Positions 44,626 through 57,964 of a stretch of 64,000 nucleotides of DNA are shown here, one piece after another. How positions within the stretch are numbered: position 1 is the stretch's first letter; every line of letters starts with the position of its first letter. The notes below the pieces were generated by a model. The model did not search any database and had not been told where the DNA came from. It saw nothing but the letters and a program-made list of their open reading frames with translations. Both the position numbers and the translations under genes were made by a program. The DNA is taken from assembly GCA_020284085.1 (NCBI GenBank), contig JACEVL010000467.1, positions 170,001 to 234,000 of the forward strand. The letters are read 5' to 3'. This DNA is from Aporrectodea caliginosa (taxonomy: Eukaryota > Annelida > Clitellata > Crassiclitellata > Lumbricidae).

Positions 44626-45319
44626 CCAAGGCTTCTGACTAGCCCCAACAGCCCAACACTTAGTGCGACGTACAGTCAAAGTATCTGTTGATAAAGTCCA
44701 GTGCATGTGGGTGTTGGTATGAGTGTCAGCAGGAGATAAGAAACAAAAGCAATTCGGCTGATTTATCGTACTTACCGCTACCAGCCGTCTTGGACACTTA
44801 CTGCCCCATCAACAACAATAGAATGGATACAAATGAAGGCACCCGATTGAGATGCACTTAATAAAAACAGCAAGTGACACACGAGTGCCTGGGTACAGTG
44901 ACATGTTTAAGTGACATGTCTAAGGCTACCCGGAGACATAAAAAGTAGCTCGCTTAAGTGACAGGCGAAGGTAGCTCGCGATCATTTAGAACAGCATGAG
45001 AAATATTGAAGCCTGCAAATGACCGTCCTCTTGGGTCCCATAAACGAGTCGTCGTCGGGCAGTAGAGGCTGTTGCGCGTGCTCCCTGTCACTGCGAAGTC
45101 TATTTACTGTTGGGCTTATTCATTCTGTCGTACATCTGTCCATTACTTCGTGTAGGAGGCTTTCGTCTCTTCCTTGGTTGCCGTGTCCGTATCGACCCAA
45201 GAGGAATAGGATCCGGTCTCTGTTTCATGTCGGTCCAGTCAGAGGGACTGTGAATACCACCGTCTCAAACTGAGCTGCTTTTGAGGCTGGAGAAAAACCT
45301 AGTCAACATATTAATCATC
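44626..45319. other. No gene recognised
   Basis: The 45019-45273 frame lies just upstream of a LINE 3' end and might be decayed LINE sequence, but no motif supports this. Confidence 0.35.
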
Positions 45320-45465
45320 TGTTGAGACATTAAGTCACACAGCTCAAGATCTGTCTTTTTAACTGTCATGTGACTGTAATTGATTTTTATTAATCTCGTG
45401 TACAGCGCTCTTTTCCGGCGACGATTCCTATACGGCGCTATATAAATCGTTTTATTATTACTTCT
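45320..45465 (+). mobile_element. LINE 3' end (same family as 50800-50975)
   Basis: The stretch agacattaagtcacacagctcaag...tgtacagcgctcttttccgg...ggcgctatataaatcg aligns along its length with the LINE end at 50848-50975. The coding frame is destroyed here. Confidence 0.65.
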
Positions 45466-45470
45466 ACTAC

Positions 45471-45929
45471 GGGGCCGTCCATAAATGACGTCACGCTATT
45501 TTGGCCGATTTTTAACCCCCTCCCCTCGTCACACTTCGTCACAAAAAGTAAGACCCCCTCTGAAAATGACGTCACAAAGCTCTGAACCCCCCTAAAACTA
45601 ATTTCCATGGCGAAGCAAAATGCTCCTTCATGGAACAAATAGCGAAAGCATGAATATTTTAAAATCTAACGGTGACCAAATATTGAAATAATTAGAAAAT
45701 TATTAATAATGGTGCCCGTATACATTAAAATAATTAAAAAATAATGAAAATTTAATCCTCAAAATTAGTGCTGTTATTATTAAAATTAAATTGTTGTTAA
45801 TTGTTAAATTTAATGACATAGACCTGGTGTGACGTCACACTACTCAGACCCCCCACCCCCATGTCACACATCGTCACAAATTTCCGACCCCCCCCCCCTA
45901 GGTGCGTGACGTCATTTATGGACGGCCCC
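45471..45929. mobile_element. MITE with GGGGCCGTCCATAAATGACG ends
   Basis: A 459-bp element with 26-bp perfect terminal inverted repeats (GGGGCCGTCCATAAATGACG then TCACGC). The interior is AT-rich with CCCCCTC patches. TGACGTCA occurs four times. ctacta occurs on both sides, but the flanking CTA repeat makes the target duplication ambiguous. Similar ends are widespread in animal MITEs related to ISL2EU/Harbinger, as far as I recall. Confidence 0.82.
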
Positions 45930-45939
45930 AACTACTAAT

Positions 45940-46085
45940 AATAATATTCTTTATTGAAACAATCCGGTTGACAAACCGCAACCGGTTACAGTGTACAGTT
46001 ATGAAATTGAAACAATTCACAAGAACACAAATGACAGAAGACATAAATCTTAACTACTAACAGAACAGACAGCCTGCAATACACG
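45940..46085 (-). mobile_element. SINE family B, head-truncated copy
   Basis: Nearly identical to the body and tail of 7195-7428, including caaccggttacagtgtacag. The tRNA head is missing. Confidence 0.78.
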
Positions 46086-46088
46086 GCG

Positions 46089-46380
46089 CATCATCGTCAT
46101 CATCATCATTATATTCTGCTTGACGAAGAGACTTGAGAGGCAGCCATGTGTGTGAAATGTAACGACTTCCTATTTCTCAGCCTCGGCATATGAAGGCGGT
46201 GGTCAGTTCTTTCCCCCGCCGTCTGATCATCCCACTTACAGTGCACGGTCTGTGTACTCATTTTAGAGGGGCTCGTTCTGGGGCGCAGGCAGAAATCCTG
46301 ACACAAATTCTGCCCTGGTCGGGATTTGAACCCCGACCTCTCGGTTGACTGCCCAGTACGCTGACCACTAGACTGTCGCG
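46089..46380 (-). mobile_element. tRNA-headed SINE, family E
   Basis: On the minus strand the head has A box GTCTAGTGGTCA and a perfect T-arm with B box GGGTTCAAATCCC. A roughly 200-bp body and a (GAT)n tail follow. The 5' and 3' ends of the head do not pair as an acceptor stem, so it is not a working tRNA gene. Confidence 0.7.
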
Positions 46381-47808
<1,428 letters not shown>

Positions 47809-47962
47809 CTTCGTTTAATGTTTCAAACTGACAAGTACGCAGAACAATTATAAATCATAGTATGAACGGATTATCACAAGTATAGAATTAATGGAGTTAC
47901 TGGAATGAATAATTTGAGATTCACGTGTCAGACGCCATATCAGAGGAGATGAAAAATGATGA

Positions 47963-48136
47963 TGAAGAAGCGGAAGAGGAGGAGGGAGGAGGAGAGAGGA
48001 GGAGGAGGAGAAGGGGAGGAGGGAGAGAGGAGGAGGAGGAGAAGGAGGAGGAGGAGAGAGGAGGAGAAGTAGGAGGAGGAGGAGGAGGAGAGAGGAGGAG
48101 ATAGGAGGAGGAGGAGGAGGGAAGGAGGAGGAGGAG
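47963..48136 (+). repeat. (GGA)n purine tract
   Basis: AGGAGG units throughout; Pro/Ser/Leu frames on the minus strand are artefacts. Confidence 0.93.
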
Positions 48137-48430
48137 ATTATCGTTGTACAGTGGAACTGATGATGACGAATACGATGACAATGATCATCATGACTATCAC
48201 CATGGTGATGATTATACTGACTGCAACAAGTGCAACATGATGTAACTGTTTAACATGATGTCATTTGAATATCTATTACCGTTGACTTGCGCTACTGTAC
48301 GTTCATTTTCTTTGCACACAAAAAACAAATTTGAACAGAGGGGCCTTTGAATTAAATGGCCTTTGAAAAAAACCTTTGACAGGCATTGACATCTATTGGT
48401 ACAAAGTCGCTCACCATTTCTTATTATTTT

Positions 48431-48604
48431 CCATTTATTAAGCGCCTCTGTTTAGTAACCAAGCATCAATCGATGGCGCTGAACAATAGTGAGCGAAGGA
48501 CTTGCTCAAGGTCCCTACACAGTAAAAGTCTCAGGGGAGAAGGATCGAACCCATGCTCTCCACCATACGAGGCGAGCACTCTAACCAATCGTCTACCCTG
48601 TTAC
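48431..48604 (-). mobile_element. SINE family C, near full-length copy
   Basis: On the minus strand: A-box region TAGACGATTGGTTAGAGTGC, B box GGGTTCGATCC, body tgagcaagtccttcgctcac, then agcgccatcgattgatgc and a gaggcgcttaataaatgg end. This is the best reference copy of the family in the window. Confidence 0.78.
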
Positions 48605-50178
48605 ATCCTGTTGACTGTTTTCGCGCGTTCTCTTCTCATCCATCACCTCCTAACAACCTCCTTCTCCCTGCCCTAAAAAAATTCCCAATGACCCCCATGA
48701 CCCCTGCCCCACGTGAGCCCTGCAGATAGAGAGCCTCCACAGTCTGTCGACTTGTTCCGCATCCGATTCTGTGGTCACGTCCCAACAGTAAATAAGTATG
48801 AAATGTGTCTGATCGTGATCGTCCATGCGCGCAATTACTGTGTAACTATAATTTCCCTTGCCTGCTCCGTCCCATCGACCGCCAGCCGAGAGGGAGCGTG
48901 GGTCGTCGCCGACTCTCCCCGTCCAAAGCTCCCCTAACCCGGCCGAGCGCCACCGCCACCTTATCGCTGACGAGCCCGTCGGACATTCAATCATCAGAGC
49001 CCCGGCGCTGCTTGAAGTATTCCGAGCCCGTGACTGACTCTCTCTCGCAGGAAATGCGTTATATAACCTCCATCGCAATGATCATCGATGCGCAGACGAC
49101 GCTTATAATAACTGCTAACGCTCGAACGAACACCGTTTGCATACATAGGCATACGCTGACGTTACTCATATTATCCTTCGTATATATATATGCTCAACTT
49201 TTTCTTAGTCATTTGTGCCTATATTATAATATGACTGTCTTTCATAGGCATAATATGTACGCATTTTGCCTAGTAGGATGGCCCTTGTGCACATGGCGAA
49301 AATTATATTGTATTGTATTGTATTGTATCTATCCATTTATATATAGCGCCTCTCGCAGTGCGCACCAATCAGAAGCGCTCGCAAAATGCAAAGCAGTGTT
49401 AAGTCTCACCCTTTCAAGATGTTCCCTTTTATGAAAAATAATACGTGCAGATTTTGAGCAAAAGCATTTTAATATTTATATTTTACAGATGGTTCAACGA
49501 TCCTAAAGTGTAACCATATAGCGTAAATAACAAGCCAGAAATACATGCCACCAGTTTCACTAAAAGTCATGCAGGAAATCAAGCGGCAATGAAAAGTAAT
49601 ATTTATGTAATAGTCTCCAACCAATACAACCAGTTCTATAATCAAACTATACAGTACATCGTTATGGCCTTTAAATATTTTTTGGCTACAATTTCGTGCG
49701 GACCTGTTCACAGTCATCATACAGGGCTACATGAAAGGCCACTGGCCAGCGCTGGTTGTTATTCTATCTCTTACATTATGGTTGTTATCAAACCGTCAAA
49801 CGAATCCACGTACTAACTCTCTGTCACTAAAATAGAGGAACAACTACAAATGTGTTTTAGTCGGATCACATCAAGTACCCGGTACCGTAGTTGGCCTACA
49901 AGCTTTCATCTTAATTGATTGGTAAGCTAATTTATGTGTTTCACAATAAACTAGTATAATTATTTGCATAATCTTTTTCGTTTTGTTGTTTGCATCTCTT
50001 ACCTCCTCCTGTATTGGAATGTTAAAACCTGTTTCTCACTTTCTATGTTGTTTACGGGTCAGCTAGAACTATATGCTTATACATGGTAAATTTTAAGTAG
50101 TTGTTCGAAGTGTTTCTACATCGTTTATGTATGCATAGACCTACTTGTACGTCGTTTTCTAGTAGGCCTACTTCACCA
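48605..50178. other. No gene recognised; SINE tail scrap
   Basis: The tail (TATTG)n plus atatatagcgcctctcgcag lies at 49305-49390. A GC-richer block at 48700-49060 has open frames on both strands without recognisable motifs; a promoter or leader exon cannot be excluded. Confidence 0.4.
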
Positions 50179-50260
50179 TTATAACATAACATAACATAAC
50201 ATAACATAGGTTTTTTATTGCTCCCAAAAAAGTACAGTAACACATCATGATAGTTCAAAT
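50179..50260 (-). mobile_element. (ATAAC)n tail and retroelement 3' scrap
   Basis: Six ATAAC units followed by ataggttttttattgctccc, which looks like the reversed 3' end of a retroelement with a pentanucleotide tail. Confidence 0.4.
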
Positions 50261-50799
50261 AATACTAAGTTGTGATACAAAAGGAGGACCTAAAGGGACC
50301 AGAGTCCCGCTAAGCAGGGCCACCTATGTACCAGTGCTGTTAGGTGGAGGTTGGTTATACGTGTATGAATAAAAGTAAATGCATATATCATGAGTCCAGC
50401 CAGTTGAAGATAAACAATTTCGCTTGTAGCAAACGTAGCCAAGAAACCAGAGGAACAGTTAATTAAGTTATCTCTAAAAGACCGAACGTTGTGAACAGTT
50501 AATTTAATTACTGAAGGAGCAATTACTGTGTTCGCCGAAGACGTTTCGCCGCATGTGTATAATGGAGGCGAAATCACTTCTTTTTTAGCCGATGTTGACA
50601 TCTACCGTTGAAAATAATTCTGTTCGATTGTGGTCAGGTCTGGGGCACCTCTGGTTAATAAAGTAGAGGCGCCATATGAATGCATGTATGTTAGTATAAT
50701 TACAATCTATAGGCGGTGCTTTCTGTTTCCTGACTCACGGCTGTTCAACTCAGTTCAAGTTGTATGATTTATTGACGATAATTATAATTAAAACTGCAT

Positions 50800-50975
50800 G
50801 CAACAGTATTTTCGACCATGTGAAGAATCCCTCGTCTCTGAAGACATTTAAATCACAGCTCAAGGTTGAACTTTTTAAACAATCAGATGACTGCCATTGA
50901 CTTTTGAACTCATGTACAACGCCCTTTCCTTCGGCTTCGGCCGGGCTACGGCGCGATACAAATCGTCTTATTACT
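50800..50975 (+). pseudogene. LINE 3' end with ORF2 C-terminus
   Basis: One frame reads FDHVKNPSSLKTFKSQLKVE then LFKQSDDCH and a stop. The SL.TFKSQLK..LF signature closes CR1/L2-type ORF2 proteins. The untranslated end has ttccttcggcttcgg and ggcgcgatacaaatcg. The element is 5'-truncated; a sister copy is at 45320-45465. Confidence 0.65.
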
Positions 50976-50984
50976 ATTCTTACT

Positions 50985-51095
50985 TGTCTGTCTGTCTGTT
51001 TGTCTATATCTGTCTATGTATTTCTTCTCTATCTCTCTGTCTGTTTCTCTGCCTGTCTGTCTTTCTATCTCTGTCTGTCTGTCTCTGTCTCTGTC

Positions 51096-51130
<35 letters not shown>

Positions 51131-51180
51131 TTCTCTCTTTCTCTCTCTCCCTCTCCCTCTCCCTCTCCCTCTCCCTGTTT
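50985..51180 (+). repeat. (GTCT)n and (CCCTCT)n tract
   Basis: Degenerate GTCT and TCTCTG units shift to CCCTCT near 51145-51175. Confidence 0.9.
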
Positions 51181-52589
51181 CTTCTGTTTTCTGTATGTCC
51201 GTGTGTCTATATCTTTCTGAAAATTCTTGGTGTTGATAACTTACCAAAAGTGGACGACCGCAGAGTTCCAGATTAGAAGCGCCATCGCTTGCCACTCCGC
51301 TATTTCCCAAGACGAGTTGGAGACATGGTGACAGAAGATCGCAGTGTTTGATATAATATCTCGAGCCAGCAGAGACGAAGGTCTTTCGGTTAAAACTAAT
51401 CCAGATTGCTGGATCTATAATTTGTGTAGCGCAGCAAATGAAACCACCCGCAGTCCACGTAATGCATCACCAGTCTGCACTCGATGCCTTGCGTATCACG
51501 GAGATGATTGGAAAAACCTAAGTAAGAAATACGTCGATCTGATAATTGACTCGACAATGGCTGTCGGTCGGTCGCGTGTGTGTGTGCTATCTCCGGAAGT
51601 CTGCTTGCATGCATCGTCCATGCAGTGAACACATCGTCGACTGTTTACTTGAAGCGCTTGGACCAGATGAGTCGTCTGTTGTTGGGTGGGGAATAGAAGG
51701 AGGAACAGAGGGACATCTGATCTGGAATGGAGCCTGGAGCGAAGATTCAGGGCAGGGAGGCGATGAAATCGGAGGAGAAAGAAAATAAAGAATATAAAAC
51801 GAAAAAGAGGAAAATAGTGAATACAAACGAAGACGTTGTTGATGAAGAAGGGAACAGAACCACAAAGCGGAGGAGACATAGAAGGAAGAAATGATGGAGG
51901 AAGAGAGGACTGAAGGATGAGGATGATGAGTGATGACGATGAAGAGGAGGTAACCCTTAGGCCTTAGAGCTAGAGTCGTGTATATGACGTATTTACAACT
52001 GCATTTTCGTAGCCACTGCGTCTGGCCAGTCGGAAAATAGTTTTCGTCCCTGGCGTGAATATGAACCCCTCACCCGCAGATGAAGGCAACGAGCAAGGGA
52101 AATCTTGAGCGCGCGAAGTTGCTCAAACCGTGTTCATACATGTATTCTAGACTAAGCCAATGGCAATTTATAGCAAATTATGTAAGCTATAGCTCATCAT
52201 CTACATTATCACCATCATCGTAATCATTGTCATCATCATCATTGCAATTCATGCACTTCGTCGATAAAATTATATGTTCCTTTGATACCTGAGACTTTTC
52301 GACCTGCGCGTAGTCATAGCTAGGTATTCTGCAAGAACTTTCTACTCTTTTCCGCCGAGGATGGGCTGGGAGCATCTCTAAGTGGCTATCTTGAAGAGGC
52401 GTTAAATTATTGCTCTGAATGAATGAATGAATTTGTTAGACCTTCGGTTTGTTGTCTGTTCGATAAATTTTCAAATGCTAAACGCCGTTGATTATTTCTT
52501 TTCGCTAGCAGCAACTCCCATCATTCACAGACTCTGTCGAAAAATATTCTGAGTATTTTTTATTGGAGAATGTCAACTTAAATACTATT
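51181..52589. other. No gene recognised
   Basis: 51344-51880 has overlapping frames on both strands without known motifs. A CATCATC-type run lies at 52205-52245. A SINE-like tail (atcttgaagaggcg, (GAAT)n) is at 52390-52430. Confidence 0.4.
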
Positions 52590-53302
52590 ATTACGCATTT
52601 ATTAAGTGCCACTACCTAGTGACCAAACATCAATCGATGGCACTGAACGATTGTGAGTGAAGGCAGTGTGATTCTCCTTACAGATTTTATTTTAGTTATA
52701 GTTATAGTTATAGTTAGTGATTTTTTATTTTAGTTATAGTTATAGTTATAGTTAGTATTATTTTTTAGTTATAGTTATAGTTATAGTTAATGGATTTTTA
52801 TTTTAGTTAATTTTAGTTACTACTTAGTTACAATAGTTAAGGCTATAAGCAAAATTGTGCGTATTAACACGCTGTTTCACAATTTGCTCAGAGCTTTGAA
52901 AGCCATTGAAGCATAGATGCATTCAGCTTCACGAATGCACGAGTTTCCAAAGTTACTGACAAATTGCATAATAAAAATATCGCATTTTTCGTTTTTATTT
53001 ATGTCGAATCATCCATATTGCACTTCCTATTTTTATTTTTTGTATTAACGAAAATAAAGATGAATTTTCGTTATTGTTATTTTCGTTATAGTTATAGTTA
53101 TAGTTAATGATATTTTTTAGTTATAGTTATCGTTAACGAACTCATTTTATTTTCGTTAACGAACATTTTTGTTATCGTTATCGTTAACGAGAATCACACT
53201 GAGTGAAGGACTTTGTGTAAGTTCCTACACATTCCCCGACTCGTATGCTCGGCGTTACAAGGCAAGCGCTCTAAACCTATCGGGTATACCGTGTGCCACC
53301 CC
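52590..53302 (-). mobile_element. SINE family C copy split by a MITE
   Basis: 52590-52663 and 53202-53302 are the two halves of one reversed SINE C. They join at the duplicated agtgaagg. The right half has a reversed tRNA head (ggcaagcgctctaaacc) with the B-box region largely lost. Confidence 0.75.
52664..53201. mobile_element. hAT-type MITE, TAGTTA-rich, inserted in a SINE
   Basis: The 538-bp element starts CAGTGTGATTCTC and ends GAGAATCACACTG, perfect 13-bp inverted repeats. An exact 8-bp duplication AGTGAAGG lies at 52656-52663 and 53202-53209. Its subterminal parts consist of TAGTTATAGTTA arrays, inverted as CGTTA/GTTATCGTTA at the right. The pre-insertion SINE is restored on removal, proving the limits. 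Confidence 0.92.
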
Positions 53303-56300
53303 ACAAATACTACATGAGTATAATTATATAAAGCACACTGTGGACCGACATACACTGCTGCCTAACTATTTCTAGATATACAGTTTCAGACTACTCACTA
53401 CGTACATGAAGACTATGCCTACATTAACTACATAGTCACACGTTGTGACTACTTTACAGCAGATCGCAACGCTTTATGGACTTTGAGTCTCACTCAACTA
53501 ATCAACGTAGGCCCTAAGCAACAAATAAATCACATTACCTACCAAAAGCAGCTCGCAGACTCAGAGCAAATATAATCAGGCCTAAGAGGCAAGAGCAGGT
53601 CATGCGACAATCATCATCGTCGTCGTCGTCATTCGTCAACATCATCATCATGATCATCATCATTTCCCTCTTATGCCAGCTGTTTGGCGGCGATGGGTGC
53701 GAATAAATTGAGAACTTATCTTCTAAATTTTTCTTTCGTTTGTCAAGTTTAAGACTTCTCTCATGTTTATTCTAAGTCGTGCTATGTTCTCGTTTATATA
53801 TTCTCTCGCTTAGAGCAACCCTGTGAGAACGTAGGCTATGCGTTAAACCATTTTTATTAGCACACGGTTGTCGCGTTCACATCAGAATTTCAATGTTAGT
53901 TCTGGCGCCGTACAAGTTGAGCTTGTAGTCGCTTGAATATGGGGATGTTGGGATCCTTATTCCGCTCTTTACTGTCCATTCTAAATCCCTGATTCAAGCG
54001 TTTTGATATCCATTTCTCTTGAATATTTAAAAGTCAGAGATTCGTGTTAAATTCTCCCCTTTTGAATGCCCGTCTTTCCAGTAAGATTTGTCCCGAGCTG
54101 AAAAGGTTGGAGTTGACGACATCCAACATGTAATGTAATGTAAATCCTCGAAACTTTCTCAGCGCCCACAAAAGCCACGTCAGGGAGACCAGCTTATCAC
54201 TGGCGCTATATCAAGTCAAGTCCGCAATAGCCAAAGTGCCTCCAACTTGACTGTGTTCCCTAATCAACAATTTGTTGTTAATAAATCAACGAGATTCGTC
54301 TTTCGGGATGCTTAAGCAATCCAAGACAGTGCTTGAGGAAATAGTATTATTTTGTTGGACGCTTCTATATAATACAGAAGCTATTATATTATAATATAGA
54401 AGACCTATACAGTGTAGGTGTGAGACCAAAATGACTGTCTTAAATCTACTGCGTGTCACCCTGTTTTCACTGCGAATAAGGCACATATAGCATTGCAACA
54501 TCCTTTGGAACACGGTGATTTAATCCACGGGACAGATTATGGTGTCATGCGTATTCTTAGCATTCTGTGAAGTTTATGTGTTTCTGCATCCAGCTGTAAG
54601 TTGCAATCCTTGTTTACGTTTTCCGCATTTAATACCAAGGCATTTAACAACCTGTTCAGCTCTGTTGCACGAATTTAGTATATGTGTAGTAGACTTCTCA
54701 GGTAACATGGCTCAGTTGTGGAGCGGAAGGAAGGTGTTTGTATGTACGTGCGTGTACTATACATATATATACATACATACCGGTACACACATACATATTC
54801 ATACACATACATACATGATGTATGCATAGGCCTTTTTCTTAGAAGACTCTGATTATATTATAGGTGTGAGACATAGAGTCTGAGTCTGAGATGCAAATAT
54901 ATATTATATATAATTATATATATATACAGACAGACAGACAAGACAGACAGACAGACAGGCAAACAAATTGATTGTTTATGTGTTCGACATAGAGCTAGCG
55001 TGGCCAAAAAGAGAAGTTTGGACTAGAGGAGCCGAGCCGAATGGAACTGAAGCCAGAGACATCGAGACGACATTTCGACTGTCGGGGTAGCACGGTTCCT
55101 AAACGGGGACTTCAAATGGCGAGGCACCCATTCAGAAGGGGAGCGGTGGTGAAGGATGTCACCCCATCAATTCACTGACAAAATATGAGCAGGGTCGATA
55201 GGTTCGATATAATTGTAATCGTAATCGGCCATTTATATAGCGCCGCTCAAGGAGCAAACCAAAGCAGAAGCTCTTATGGTCGAAGCAATAATTATAAGGT
55301 CCCTATAGTAGCCTACCTCTTACTGTCTGTCTACCTGTCTGCAGTTTGTATTGTATGTCTGTACTCTGTCTGTACTCATGTGCTTACGTATATGTGTATC
55401 AAACAGACAGACCTACACACATTAGTAGGCCTACAGAGAGACAGTTAATGCAAGCTGCACCGTAATTAATAATTATGCGCCTCCGATTAGGTTCCTTGAA
55501 GGAGCGCTATATAATGTCCCAATTTCCCAAATGAATGAATCATGACAAACGCTGGCACGCTGCCAAGTGCCAAAATGACGCAAATGATTGCGTCATCGTA
55601 GGCTATTGTTTTAATCCTGGGATTTATTAGTCGCGTCTCAGACAACGGAGAAGAAAGACGCTTTTCAACATTTCGCCAAATTTGACGAAAGTTGCCGCTA
55701 TTCATCGACGTTCTTCCGATTTCTGCTGCGCCAACTGATGTTTCCTTCGAATTATCGTCGAAAGGTATGAGGTCATCCCAAATAATTACAAAACATCGAA
55801 TTTTTATCGAAATTTGCAACTTACAGATCGCGTTAGCTATCCGTAAACTGCCTACAAAATAATCTTGAAGTGATTTGTCTTTCTCGATGAGACTCAGTTA
55901 CTTCTATAGCGCGACGATATAATTATTGTTTTTGTATATTTTTAAGTTTTTAAATTTATCTTTTTATTTGTTTTGAGTAAGATACTGAGACTCGGTGACT
56001 TCTATAGCTTCACAATATATTATATATGTATTTGTATTTTTAAAATTTAAGCTTTTTATTTTAATTTTGTTTCTTAATGCATTTGAGTAAGCTAGTAAGC
56101 TGCTTATTTACTTTTTATTAAAACATCTTATTTTAAATTTATTATATTTTAATTATTTACTGGTTCTCCTGAATTGTAATTGTAATTTAAACATTCTATC
56201 TGTTGCTTTCACAGGAAGAAGACGATTGACTTCCTTCGACTCGAGAGGACGATTGAATGGGAAGCACGAAGAGGTGAATATTCGACTATTCTAATGTTTT

Positions 56301-56825
56301 TGGATATCAGCTGATGATATTCACTTGGGTCTAATTCAGCCCTCGAAATAGCTCGCAGTCCACTTAGACTTAATAATTTATATAGCACCACATTTCATTT
56401 AAGCTGTGTCACTCGAGACATTCTGCAGCAACACGGGCGACACTTTATAACACGCTTTTAATAGAATTCAATAGAATATTCTTTATTGTAGGACCAATTG
56501 CAAACCGCATTTTGACTAACATGAAAGTTTAAAGGATTGTTTTCTCTATTTCTGGATTAGACTATTTATGTATTTATAACAGCAATCCTGATCTAACGCT
56601 GTTGGAGACACGTGGACCCCAATTCAGTTCAGCTATTGTAACTGTAATCTCGAGTAGGCCTATTCTACACCGTCCAAAAAGTCGTGCAACGATCTCGCAA
56701 TAAGACGGTTCCCATAGTATCGGTTCCAAAGGCAGAGTTTTACCAGTTTCAATGTAGTAGGTTATCTGAATCTTATCTGAATTGAGTAGGCCTAGGTTGA
56801 TTCTATTGACTTGTTTCTTTAATCA
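53303..56825. other. Largely unassigned; scattered repeat scraps
   Basis: Seen here: a CATCATCGTCGTC run at 53605-53665; a dispersed-repeat tail (aatgtaatgtaaatcctcg...agcttatcac) at 54125-54220; (CATA) near 54765-54815; (GACA)n at 54926-54960; SINE-like tails at 55215-55250 and 55480-55540; and a SINE B-like scrap (aatattctttattgtagg...caaaccgc) at 56468-56510. No gene. Confidence 0.4.
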
Positions 56826-56894
56826 GTGAAATTGTCATTTATTAACGCTCTGCATTATTACTGTAATAATGCAGAGCGTTAATGACAATTTCAC
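56826..56894. repeat. Near-perfect palindrome, 32-nt arms
   Basis: The left arm GTGAAATTGTCATT, an extra tatt, then AACGCTCTGCATTATTAC is followed almost at once by its exact reverse complement ending GACAATTTCAC. With essentially no loop it could extrude as a hairpin. The sequence is not part of any repeat family noted here. Confidence 0.9.
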
Positions 56895-57089
56895 TTTCAA
56901 ACTATGTAACGTGTAGGTCTACTAGACTAATAGTCCTAGTACAGTTCTACAAGAAAATCGTGAAGAAAGTTGCTAATGCAAATGATGATGCATCATGCAA
57001 TGCAATGCAGTTATTTGACTTGAGTAATAAAACCAGTTACTCATGACAATCATTGCGTAAGATAGTTACGTAGTTGCTGATTTTGTTCG

Positions 57090-57234
57090 TTAAACTTTCT
57101 AGTTAATAACTAAAAAATATTAGTTAAACTTTGGTTTTAACTGAACTATTTTTTTAGTTAAACTTTTGCCTTAACTAAATTTTTTAGTTTAACTGTAAGT
57201 TTGCAGCTTTTTAGTTAACTTTTGCACATCACTG
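57090..57234. mobile_element. Probable hAT-like MITE remnant, TTAGTTAAAC-rich
   Basis: The right end, read inward, is CAGTGATGTGCAAAAGTTAA, a plausible hAT terminus. The interior is TTAGTTAAAC-type repeats like the subterminal arrays of 2104 and 52664. The left terminus is lost, so the start is approximate. Confidence 0.4.
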
Positions 57235-57964
57235 TTAACTGATGGTGTTAGCCTAATAGCTGACACAAATTAAATACCTCCCAGTCCAGTCAAACTTGGT
57301 GACCTGTATTATACCACAGCTATTGTTTTTCGTTGTCGTTGGAACGTTTCCCTCAACTATAATCGTCAGGAGTCGCAAGGATCCTTCGAGAGCATCAACA
57401 TCAATCGACAGATGGCGTATCTCGTGGCGGGGACAACGACCAACGACACCTGGCGAATCTGTGTTACTGGAACAGTGTCGTAAGAATATCTCGATAGTTG
57501 TTATGGAAATTTGCATAGCGCCTTTCTAAATTGAGTCCCCTCTTTCTGTTCCCGTAGACTCGTAGAGGCTTGAAGATCCGATAGTTTGTTCTCCGCTCAA
57601 CATTTCACCGTTCCCTTTCCAAGACGGATAGGAAGGGTGAACTGTCGAGGGCAGAAGTCGCAATAGCTAGGAGACAGGTTCTCTCTTAAGTTGTAACAAC
57701 TCCTTTTGCGCCATTATTAGACAGTGGTGCATGAGCAAAACTGAATTCCAAAACTCATGACCGCTAGAACAAAATCAGTCAAGGCGATGACGCTAAGAGA
57801 CTGGAAGACAGGTCACCAAGAATAAGCAGTTCGATATAACTGAGACTTTATCAAGGTCATTAGGAAACTTGCAGAGTGGACAATGAAGACAGCGAATTCC
57901 AGAACCGCGGACAAGCAACCAAGAATGCCTTGGAAATGTCACTGTCTCTATGTGACTGTACATT
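57235..57964. other. No gene recognised
   Basis: 57700-57960 has similarity in phrasing (gacagcgaattccagaaccg) to the dispersed repeat at 39353-39780. Frames at 57253-57529 show no motif. Confidence 0.4.

Noticed and set aside
46310..46380. Functional tRNA gene on the minus strand
   Set aside because: A and B boxes and a T-arm are present, but the acceptor-stem strands do not pair and a SINE body with a (GAT)n tail follows.
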